From Campylobacterales bacterium (GTDB lineage Bacteria > Campylobacterota > Campylobacteria > Campylobacterales > Arcobacteraceae), in the NCBI GenBank assembly GCA_016784825.1, contig JADHTT010000071.1, positions 1-5,201 on the forward strand: a DNA stretch of 5,201 bases. Reading direction: 5' to 3'. Numbering within the stretch: position 1 is the first letter of the stretch; each line of letters starts with the position of its first letter. Positions 1 to 5,201 of the stretch are shown here, one piece after another. The notes below the pieces were generated by a model. That model searched no databases. It was not told the origin of the DNA and saw nothing but the letters and a program-made list of their open reading frames with translations. The translations under genes and the position numbers were made by a program.

Positions 1-851
1 TCTAAAGATGCACTATCACTTCCACCATCTTGTAAGATTGGGAAAATTCTTTGTAACTCTTCATCTGTAAATACATCAGAATCAATTGTTTCCATTTTTA
101 CTTTTACATTAAATCTATTTGCTTCTACAGAGTTAATTTCACCATTGTGTGCTACACCTCTAAATGGTTGAGCAAGTCTCCATCTTGGCAAAGTATTTGT
201 AGAGAATCTTTGATGGAATAAAGAGAATGTAATTTTAAAGTCCTCATCCTGTAGATCTTTATAAAATGATTGAATTGTTGTAGGCATTACAAGCCCTTTA
301 TAAGCAATCACTTTAGAAGAGAATGTTGGTATATAAAAATCAGGGTTAGACTTTAACTCATGCTCACATTCTTTTCTTGTTAAATATAAAAGGGCATCAA
401 ATCTTTCATGTGACACTACACATCCAGGTACTACAAATACCTGAGTGATATTTGGTAAAATCTCTAAAGCTTGCTTACCTAGTACTGATGTATCTAAAGG
501 AACATCTCTTGTGAAAACTACTTTTAAATTATTATTATCACAATGCTTTTTAAATGTATCAATTTCACCATCTTTTGTTGAAAAGATCATAGCAACAGCA
601 TATTTTTCTGGAAGATCTATATCTGCATTTGCAGCCGTCTTTCTCATAAATTGATCTGGTAAAGATAATAGTAAACCACTACCATCTCCACTAATACCAT
701 CTGCAGCTACAGCACCTCTGTGCATCATTCGAGATAGCGATTCTATAGCATCCTCAAGGTTTTTGTGTGAAGGCTCATTCTTCAAGTGAGCAACAAGCCC
801 AAATCCACAGTTATCTTTAAAAGAAGTTAATTTGTCTAAATTACAACCCAT
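1..851 (-). CDS. gltB: Glutamate synthase large subunit, N-terminal part (cut by window edge)
   Basis: This is the first 283 codons of a protein that is usually about 1,450-1,500 residues; it stays open to the left edge, so the FMN, Fe-S and GXGXG domains are outside the window. GltB makes two glutamates from glutamine and 2-oxoglutarate in the cytoplasm (GOGAT pathway of ammonium assimilation). The part seen is the class II glutamine amidotransferase domain. DNCGFG places the nucleophile at Cys15, so residues 1-14 would be the short propeptide removed on maturation. Other family landmarks are MMHRGA at 42-47, GDGSG at 55-59, HQRFSTNT at 213-220, HNGEIN at 235-240 and SDSAS at 278-282. The ATG at 849-851 is preceded by an AAAGGGA Shine-Dalgarno (856-862) and gives a propeptide of normal size. 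The gene follows the alpha operon on the same strand but is separated from it by a strong terminator. No frameshift is seen. Recognition is by motif memory; a purF-like amidotransferase is excluded by the HNGEIN and SDSAS context. Confidence 0.93.
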   Translation of the reverse strand, partial: MGCNLDKLTSFKDNCGFGLVAHLKNEPSHKNLEDAIESLSRMMHRGAVAADGISGDGSGLLLSLPDQFMRKTAANADIDLPEKYAVAMIFSTKDGEIDTFKKHCDNNNLKVVFTRDVPLDTSVLGKQALEILPNITQVFVVPGCVVSHERFDALLYLTRKECEHELKSNPDFYIPTFSSKVIAYKGLVMPTTIQSFYKDLQDEDFKITFSLFHQRFSTNTLPRWRLAQPFRGVAHNGEINSVEANRFNVKVKMETIDSDVFTDEELQRIFPILQDGGSDSASL

Positions 852-869
852 TCTTTCCCTTTCTAAATT

Positions 870-912
870 ATTGATATAATATTGTATATTTGCCTAGAGA
901 GTATCTAAATTA
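870..912 (-). promoter_or_regulatory. Possible gltB promoter region
   Basis: After the terminator, about 100 bp remain before gltB, which therefore needs its own promoter. Candidate -10 boxes on the minus strand are TATTAT (876-881) and TATACA (883-888). No convincing -35 box is seen, which fits Campylobacterota sigma-70 promoters, where the -35 element is poorly conserved. A 10-base direct repeat, TCTAAATTAT as read on the plus strand (862-871 and 904-913), flanks these boxes. The exact start cannot be decided from sequence alone in such AT-rich DNA. Confidence 0.3.
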
Positions 913-949
913 TGATTAAAAACTGGTTAAATATAAGGGGTGGAGAAAT

Positions 950-990
950 AAAAAAGGGTCAAAAGAGATATATTCTTCTGACCCTTTTTT
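950..990 (-). terminator. Intrinsic terminator of the alpha operon
   Basis: The inverted repeat has arms 950-966 and 974-990 with a 7-nt loop. In the minus-strand RNA the core GGGUCAGAAGA pairs with UCUUUUGACCC with one G-U wobble, extended by six A-U pairs, and it ends in a run of six U. The first arm begins 17 bases after the rplQ stop codon. The plus strand could also form a hairpin with a U-run, but there the wobble becomes an A-C mismatch, so the better structure belongs to the minus strand. It should end the ribosomal transcript and insulate gltB. Confidence 0.9.
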
Positions 991-1007
991 TAGTAAAATA
1001 TTACTAA

Positions 1008-1358
1008 TTATACAAATGAAATGAATGCCATTTGTGTAGCATCACCTCTTCTGATTCTTGTTTTGATAATTGATGTATATCCACCATCTCTACCAACATA
1101 TTTTGGAGCAATATCATTAACAAGTTTTTTTGTACTATCTTTACACTGTAAAGCAGCAAAAATTTGTCTATGAGTATTTGAACCATCTACTCTAGCTTTA
1201 GTAACTAGTTTTTCAACATATCTTCTAAGCTCTTTTGCTTTTGGTAATGTTGTTTCAATCTTTTCATTCTCAATTAAAGCAATTGCTAGATTTTCTAATA
1301 ATGCTTTTCTGTGAGAAGAAGTTCTACTTAATCTTCTATATCCATGCTTATGTCTCAT
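1008..1358 (-). CDS. rplQ: 50S ribosomal protein L17
   Basis: L17 is a large-subunit ribosomal protein that binds 23S rRNA near the exit-tunnel side of the subunit. The 116-residue product has the family's nearly invariant start, [21 protein letters not shown], and the segment [19 protein letters not shown] around residues 39-57; the C-terminal [14 protein letters not shown] is also typical. The length is normal for the short bacterial form. It is the last gene of the operon, starting 15 bp after the rpoA stop codon, with an AAGGT Shine-Dalgarno at 1366-1370 in front of the ATG. Its stop TAA is followed at once by a small hairpin and then by the main terminator. The rpoA-rplQ order is the standard end of the bacterial alpha operon. 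Confidence 0.97.
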   Translation of the reverse strand: MRHKHGYRRLSRTSSHRKALLENLAIALIENEKIETTLPKAKELRRYVEKLVTKARVDGSNTHRQIFAALQCKDSTKKLVNDIAPKYVGRDGGYTSIIKTRIRRGDATQMAFISFV

Positions 1359-1373
1359 GTGATCTACCTTCTC

Positions 1374-2378
1374 TTATTCTTTAATTTGCTCTAGCTTTTT
1401 TCTTAAAGCTGAAGCTATATTTTCATCAATTGTTTCAGAAATTGGATAACCTAATGCAGCCAATTTGTCAGAAACCTCTTCTAAAGACTTTTTACCTAAA
1501 TTTTTAATATTTTGTACTTCAACTTCACTCATTAAAACAAGTTCACCTAAGTATTTAATATTTCCTCTATCTAAAGAGTTAAAACTTCTTGCACTTAAAC
1601 TTAATTCATCAATTGCAAGTAATAGGTCTTTTAAATCAACTGTCTCTTCCTCTTTTGAATCATTTACTAGCTTAACAGCAGAAATGTCAAAAACTTTATT
1701 AAATACAGACATTTGATCATACATCGTATTTACTGCAGCTTTTAATGCATCAACTGGTGAAATTTGTCCATCTGTTTGGATAGTAAATACTATCTTCTCA
1801 AAGTTAGGATTATCTTCTACTAGCATTTTTTCTATATCGTATACTACTTTTTTAACAGGAGTAAAGAATGCATCCATTGGGATGAAATCTTTTTCAACTA
1901 CTTCTCTAGTCTCTTCAGATGGAGTGTAGCTGATACCTTTTTGAATAATAACTGTAAAAGTTAAATTACAATCATCACTAATAGTAGCAAGGTGAGTATC
2001 ACCATTTACAACTTCAACAACATCATTTTCAAGATCAGATCCTTTGATCTCTTTTGCTTCGTTGAAAGAGTATTGTACTTCAACTCTATCTTCATCACCT
2101 TTTAAGTTAAATCTGATAGTTTTTAAGTTTAAAATAAATACTGCAACATCTTCAAGCATACCTCTTAATGAGTCAAACTCATGAGTTACACCTTCGATTT
2201 TTACAGCAATTGGTGCATATCCAACAGAACTACTCATAAGTAGTCTTCTTAATGGATGTGCTAAAGTAATTGCATAACCACTTTCAAATGGAAATGCTGA
2301 TACTTTTGCTAAATTTTCACCAATCTCTTCTATCTCAACTTGGTCAGCTAAGTATGGTACACATTTATTTTCTTTCAT
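1374..2378 (-). CDS. rpoA: DNA-directed RNA polymerase subunit alpha
   Basis: The alpha subunit forms the dimer on which the beta subunits assemble, and its C-terminal domain contacts UP-element DNA and activators. At 334 residues the length is close to the 329 of E. coli. The N-terminal domain covers about residues 1-235, with HPLRRLLMSS at 41-50 and the dimer-region segment HEFDSLRGMLEDV at 66-78. A charged linker (about 237-250) joins it to the C-terminal domain at about 251-311. There the DNA-binding residues match E. coli with an offset of one: Arg264, Asn267, Gly295, Lys297 and Ser298 within NLGKKSL (293-299). A lysine- and glutamate-containing tail of about 23 residues follows. The ATG has an AAAGGA Shine-Dalgarno (2384-2389) with a 5-nt spacer, in the 22-bp gap after rpsD, the widest gap in the operon. 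It sits between rpsD and rplQ, as in most bacteria. Confidence 0.98.
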   Translation of the reverse strand: MKENKCVPYLADQVEIEEIGENLAKVSAFPFESGYAITLAHPLRRLLMSSSVGYAPIAVKIEGVTHEFDSLRGMLEDVAVFILNLKTIRFNLKGDEDRVEVQYSFNEAKEIKGSDLENDVVEVVNGDTHLATISDDCNLTFTVIIQKGISYTPSEETREVVEKDFIPMDAFFTPVKKVVYDIEKMLVEDNPNFEKIVFTIQTDGQISPVDALKAAVNTMYDQMSVFNKVFDISAVKLVNDSKEEETVDLKDLLLAIDELSLSARSFNSLDRGNIKYLGELVLMSEVEVQNIKNLGKKSLEEVSDKLAALGYPISETIDENIASALRKKLEQIKE

Positions 2379-2400
2379 AGTTGTCCTTTATATACTTCTA

Positions 2401-3027
2401 TTATTTAGAGTAAAGCTCTACGATAAGTCTTTCTTCAACAGGGATTACAACTTCTTCTCTAGCAGGGATTCTTGTGAATACACCAGATACTTTAGTAGTA
2501 TCTACTTCAACCCAATCAACCATACCAGTTTGGTTTGTTAATTCTAATGATCTAGCAACTTGAACATTTGATTTTAATTTTTCTTTAACTTCAACTTTTT
2601 GTCCAGGCTTAACGCAGTAAGAAGGGATATCAACTTTTTTACCATCTACTAAAATAGAACCATGAGATGTTAATTGTCTAGCACTTGCTCTAGTTGTAGC
2701 ACATCCCATTCTATAAACAACATTGTCTAATCTAGTTTCAATTAATGTAATTAAGTTTGCACCAGTATTACCTTCTCTTCTTGCAGCTTCTTTAAAGTAT
2801 TTTCTGAATTGTTTTTCAGAAACACCATACATAAATTTAGCTTTTTGCTTTTCTTGAAGTTGCATACCATACTCAGATAGTTTTGTTCTTCTTTGTCCAT
2901 GTTGCCCTGGAGCATATGGTCTTTTTTCTAAAGCACTTTTTCCGTTAAGTCTTCTCTCACCTTTTAATCCAAGGTCAGCATTAAGTCTTCTTTCTAATCT
3001 TTCAACAGGTCCTGTATATCTTGCCAT
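2401..3027 (-). CDS. rpsD: 30S ribosomal protein S4 (zinc-free type)
   Basis: S4 is a primary 16S rRNA-binding protein that starts assembly of the 30S body and helps form the mRNA entry channel. The 208-residue product has the family start [14 protein letters not shown], the [10 protein letters not shown] motif (36-45) and an S4 RNA-binding fold from about residue 98 to 160 ([11 protein letters not shown], then [12 protein letters not shown]). The four cysteines that bind zinc in many S4 proteins (positions 9, 12, 26 and 31) are Glu, Glu, Arg and Ser here, so this is the cysteine-less type. The start is 9 bp after the rpsK stop; the AAGGGG Shine-Dalgarno (3033-3038) overlaps that stop codon, which suggests coupled translation. 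In E. coli S4 is the translational repressor of this operon; whether it is so here is not visible. Confidence 0.98.
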   Translation of the reverse strand: MARYTGPVERLERRLNADLGLKGERRLNGKSALEKRPYAPGQHGQRRTKLSEYGMQLQEKQKAKFMYGVSEKQFRKYFKEAARREGNTGANLITLIETRLDNVVYRMGCATTRASARQLTSHGSILVDGKKVDIPSYCVKPGQKVEVKEKLKSNVQVARSLELTNQTGMVDWVEVDTTKVSGVFTRIPAREEVVIPVEERLIVELYSK

Positions 3028-3036
3028 GTTTGCCCC

Positions 3037-3429
3037 TTACACTCTTCTTCTTTTAGGAGGTCTACAACCATTGTGTGGTAAAGGAGTTACATCTTTAAAC
3101 CATTTAACAGTGATACCTTCAATTGCACCTACAGATTTTACTGCAGTGTCTCTACCAGAACCAGGTCCTTGGATTTTAATTCCAACATTTTTGATACCTT
3201 GCTCTTTAGCTTTTGCCATTGCATCTTCAACTGCAGCAGTTGCAGCAAAAGGAGTAGATTTTTTACTACCTTTGAATCCTAAGTTTCCAGCACTTGACCA
3301 TGAAATTGCATTACCAGCATTGTCTGTTACTGTTACCATAGTATTGTTAAATGTTGCAGCGATATGTACAACACCGTCAGCAATATTTTTCTTAGCTACT
3401 TTTTTTCTAGTTACTTTTCTTTTTGCCAT
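3037..3429 (-). CDS. rpsK: 30S ribosomal protein S11
   Basis: S11 sits on the platform of the 30S subunit, next to the mRNA exit region and S18/S21. The 130-residue product has a basic N-terminal tail ([15 protein letters not shown]) and then the conserved core [18 protein letters not shown] (19-36), [18 protein letters not shown] and the family signature near the C-terminus, IQGPGSGRD (86-94) and [18 protein letters not shown] (113-130). Length and ends are standard. It starts 10 bp after the rpsM stop; the AAGGA Shine-Dalgarno (3437-3441) shares bases with the rpsM TAA and has a 7-nt spacer, so ribosomes finishing rpsM are well placed to restart here. Confidence 0.98.
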   Translation of the reverse strand: MAKRKVTRKKVAKKNIADGVVHIAATFNNTMVTVTDNAGNAISWSSAGNLGFKGSKKSTPFAATAAVEDAMAKAKEQGIKNVGIKIQGPGSGRDTAVKSVGAIEGITVKWFKDVTPLPHNGCRPPKRRRV

Positions 3430-3439
3430 CTATTATTCC

Positions 3440-3802
3440 TTATGCTGCGCCAACAGTTTTCTTTTTACCTTTTCTTGTTCTGGCATTAGTTTTTGTCTTT
3501 TGCCCTCTACAAGGTAAACCTGCTCTATGTCTTAAACCTCTGTATGAACCTAATTCCATAAGTGCTTTTATATCCATAGCAGTTTGTTTTCTAAGATCAC
3601 CCTCTACGATGTAGTTTGCTTGAATCTCATTTCTGATTGCTGCAACGTCATCTTCAGTTAATTCGTGAACTCTTTTATCAAAATCAATATCTACAGCTTT
3701 AAGAATTAATCTTGAAGTGTGTAAACCTATACCGTAGATATAAGTTAATGCATATTCCATTCTTTTTTTATTTGGTAAGTCTGTACCTGCAATTCTTGCC
3801 AT
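3440..3802 (-). CDS. rpsM: 30S ribosomal protein S13
   Basis: S13 is in the head of the 30S subunit, contacts the 50S subunit through the B1 bridges and touches the P-site tRNA with its C-terminal tail. The 120-residue product opens with [14 protein letters not shown], has a helix-turn segment with [10 protein letters not shown] (21-30), and carries the signature [19 protein letters not shown] (85-103) and a Lys/Arg-rich tail, [13 protein letters not shown]. Length is normal. The start is 6 bp after the rpmJ stop; AAGGA at 3812-3816 lies inside the last codons of rpmJ with a 9-nt spacer, so the ribosome site is within the gene before it. The order rpmJ-rpsM-rpsK-rpsD is the classic one. Confidence 0.98.
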   Translation of the reverse strand: MARIAGTDLPNKKRMEYALTYIYGIGLHTSRLILKAVDIDFDKRVHELTEDDVAAIRNEIQANYIVEGDLRKQTAMDIKALMELGSYRGLRHRAGLPCRGQKTKTNARTRKGKKKTVGAA

Positions 3803-3808
3803 GCTTGC

Positions 3809-3922
3809 TTATCCTTGTCTTTGTTTATGTTTTTTAGTTTCGCAAATTACTCTTACGATTCCTCTTCTTTTTACGATCTTACATTTATCGCACATTTTTT
3901 TAACTGAAGCTCTTACTTTCAT
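3809..3922 (-). CDS. rpmJ: 50S ribosomal protein L36 (zinc-binding type)
   Basis: L36 is the smallest 50S protein and stabilises 23S rRNA near the peptidyl transferase side. I translated it by hand: 37 residues, beginning [15 protein letters not shown] and ending KKHKQRQG, which is the usual length and the usual sequence. The zinc ribbon ligands are all present: Cys11, Cys14, Cys27 and His32. The ATG at 3920-3922 has a good AAGGA Shine-Dalgarno (3930-3934) with a 7-nt spacer. It is the first gene of the alpha operon here; the initiation factor gene infA and secY, which precede rpmJ in many bacteria, are not adjacent. The gene is easily missed because of its size. Confidence 0.97.
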   Translation of the reverse strand: MKVRASVKKMCDKCKIVKRRGIVRVICETKKHKQRQG

Positions 3923-4040
3923 GTAGCTATCCTTCATATTATATTTTCAACTCAACAGGCAAATATATTTAATATCTACCAACTTTTTATAAATCTTTAA
4001 TAGAAAAATCTATAAAAACTTCTTTAATGGTTAAGTGTGA
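3923..4040 (-). promoter_or_regulatory. Long 5' leader of the alpha operon, with an AT-only hairpin
   Basis: If transcription starts about 7 bases after the TATAAT box, the mRNA has roughly 118 nt before rpmJ, long for a simple ribosomal-protein leader. It contains an inverted repeat with arms at 3984-3994 and 4008-4018 (eight A-U pairs, one mismatch, two more pairs, 13-nt loop), which is weak because it holds no G-C pair. No known riboswitch is recognised and no open frame of note is seen. A role in feedback control by S4 or another product of the operon is possible but is inference. Confidence 0.35.
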
Positions 4041-4080
4041 ACGCGAATTATATTTAATTTAAGCTTAATTTTTGGTTAAA
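4041..4080 (-). promoter_or_regulatory. Probable promoter of the alpha operon
   Basis: A perfect TATAAT (minus strand, 4047-4052) is followed directly by TCGCG, a GC-rich discriminator that stands out in this AT-rich gap. The DNA upstream of it is nearly all A and T and has no recognisable -35 box, as expected for Campylobacterota sigma-70 promoters. A 10-bp palindrome, TTAAGCTTAA (4059-4068), lies just upstream of the -10 box. The position between the dapE stop codon and rpmJ and the absence of any closer usable promoter support this call. Confidence 0.6.
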
Positions 4081-4087
4081 ATGTCTT

Positions 4088-5188
4088 TTAGAACTCTTTA
4101 ATGAGGTTAATAAATATATTTGTAAGGTCTTGAACCTCTTTTACAGATGTTCTTTCATCAATTGAATGTATAGTGTCATTAATTACACCAAATTCAACAG
4201 TCTCTACATTATACTGACCAAAAAATCTAGCATCACTAGTTCCACCTGCTGTAGAATGTTTAGTGTCAATATTAATTGTATCTTTAATTATTTGAGATAA
4301 TTTTGTAACTATTTTAGATGACTTATTTGTCATAAAAGGATAAGATCCTTGTGTCATATGAAAATTGTACTCAAGACAATCAAATGTATTATCAATTAGA
4401 GTTTGAATCTCTACTTGTGTAGTCTTAGTTGAGTTACGAACATTAAACATTAATTTAAGTTCATTTGGTGTTACATTTGTAACCTCCATACCACCTCTAA
4501 TATCTGTAATGATTAACTGACTTGGAGAGAAATACTCATCACCATTATCAAGATTTATACCTGCTATTGTTGATAGTAAGGGTGCTATTTGATGTACTGG
4601 ATTAATAGCTTTCTCTGGATATGCAGCATGTCCTTGCTTACCTTTAATTGTAAGATAACCATTAATACTTCCACGACGACCAACTTTAATAGCATCACCA
4701 AATACATCTTCACATGTAGGCTCAGCTACGACTGCAAAGTCAGGTAGAAAAGCTTTATCTTTTAAATATTCTAAGACTTTTACTGTACCATTTATAGCAT
4801 CACCCTCTTCATCTGATGTCATTAAAATAGACAATGTACCATCAAAATTTTGAGCATGTTTACAGGCATATAGATATGCAGCGACTCCACTTTTCATATC
4901 TTGTGTACCACGAGCTATAATAATTCCATCTTCCTCTTTTGCGGCAAATGGATCAACACTCCACCCATTACCTGGAGGTACTACATCAATATGACCAGCA
5001 AAACATAAATGTTGCTTAGTGTCATTAAATTTTTTATAATAAAATCTATTTTTTACATCGTGAAAATCTAATTCAATGCAAGTCCACTCATCACCTAAAT
5101 AAGAGGTGATAAAGTCAAATGCACCATCATCATTTGGTGTGATTGATTTAAATTGTAATAATTTTTGAAATAATTCTATTTGTGTCAT
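4088..5188 (-). CDS. dapE: Succinyl-diaminopimelate desuccinylase
   Basis: DapE is a cytoplasmic two-zinc M20-family hydrolase that splits N-succinyl-LL-diaminopimelate into succinate and LL-diaminopimelate, for lysine and peptidoglycan. The 366-residue product matches the family length (about 375). Metal and catalytic residues are visible: His66 in AGHIDVVPPG, bridging Asp97 in GTQDMKSG, general base Glu127 and ligand Glu128 in SDEEGD, Glu156 in AEPT and His341 in NDTIHSIDE. The GRRGSINGYLTIKGKQGHAAYPE stretch (around 170-192) starts the dimerisation domain, and STAGGTSDARFF (312-323) is also typical. I chose the ATG at 5186-5188 (MTQIELFQ), which has a GGA 7 nt upstream; an in-frame TTG at 5198-5200 would add four residues, and its own ribosome site would lie outside the window. 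ArgE and other M20 enzymes are less likely given the GTSDARF and HSIDE contexts. No terminator is seen after its stop. Confidence 0.95.
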   Translation of the reverse strand: MTQIELFQKLLQFKSITPNDDGAFDFITSYLGDEWTCIELDFHDVKNRFYYKKFNDTKQHLCFAGHIDVVPPGNGWSVDPFAAKEEDGIIIARGTQDMKSGVAAYLYACKHAQNFDGTLSILMTSDEEGDAINGTVKVLEYLKDKAFLPDFAVVAEPTCEDVFGDAIKVGRRGSINGYLTIKGKQGHAAYPEKAINPVHQIAPLLSTIAGINLDNGDEYFSPSQLIITDIRGGMEVTNVTPNELKLMFNVRNSTKTTQVEIQTLIDNTFDCLEYNFHMTQGSYPFMTNKSSKIVTKLSQIIKDTINIDTKHSTAGGTSDARFFGQYNVETVEFGVINDTIHSIDERTSVKEVQDLTNIFINLIKEF

Positions 5189-5201
5189 GATATAATCCAA
5201 T

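Noticed and set aside
445..654. Plus-strand 69-codon open frame
   Set aside because: It is antisense to gltB, whose frame is conserved motif by motif; there is no convincing ribosome site and the product resembles nothing.
1004..1186. Minus-strand 60-codon open frame within rplQ
   Set aside because: It is a shadow in another frame of the L17 gene and runs over the rplQ stop; L17 explains the DNA fully.
1465..1716. Plus-strand 83-codon open frame
   Set aside because: It is antisense to the rpoA C-terminal domain region, and low GC with few stops in that frame explains it.
3026..3614. Two overlapping plus-strand open frames (163 and 63 codons), hydrophobic
   Set aside because: They are antisense to rpsK and rpsM. 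Reverse-complemented Lys/Arg-rich codons read as Leu/Phe/Ser, which gives a false membrane-protein look.
3938..3943. Second TATAAT (minus strand) just upstream of rpmJ
   Set aside because: A start from this box would fall inside the AAGGA Shine-Dalgarno and remove the ribosome site, so it is unlikely to be a working promoter.
4053..4087. Possible terminator after dapE
   Set aside because: There is only an AT-rich palindrome without a GC stem or a following U-run on the minus strand, so it does not qualify.
5189..5200. TTG start four codons upstream of the dapE ATG
   Set aside because: The ATG gives the usual N-terminus of the family and has a GGA at proper distance; the TTG cannot be judged because its upstream region is outside the window.

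Overview
The window looks like a piece of a low-GC Campylobacterota (epsilonproteobacterial) chromosome. My best guess is the Arcobacter group, judged from protein character and AT-rich base composition; the phylum call is fairly safe, the genus call is not. All eight genes lie on the minus strand, so the transcription order runs from the right edge to the left edge.

Right to left, the layout is: dapE (succinyl-diaminopimelate desuccinylase, complete apart from its upstream region); a 165-bp AT-rich gap with a clear TATAAT -10 box; a tight six-gene cluster rpmJ-rpsM-rpsK-rpsD-rpoA-rplQ (ribosomal proteins L36, S13, S11, S4, RNA polymerase alpha, L17), which is the bacterial alpha operon; a 156-bp gap with a strong intrinsic terminator; and the first 283 codons of gltB (large subunit of glutamate synthase), cut by the left edge.

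The alpha-operon genes are 6 to 22 bp apart and each has its own Shine-Dalgarno sequence. In rpsM, rpsK and rpsD this sequence overlaps the end or stop codon of the gene before it, so translation is probably coupled. One promoter before rpmJ and one terminator after rplQ would make a single mRNA of about 3.1 kb, starting with a leader of about 118 nt that could host autoregulation. dapE (lysine and peptidoglycan precursor synthesis) and gltB (ammonium assimilation) are metabolic neighbours and look independent of the ribosomal cluster.

I saw no mobile element, CRISPR array, tRNA, rRNA, phage gene or defence gene. This is an ordinary housekeeping region and I found no convincing new system. 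The points worth a second look are regulatory: the promoter and leader of the alpha operon, short repeats confined to the two gaps, a double hairpin after rplQ, and the zinc-free S4 next to a zinc-binding L36.
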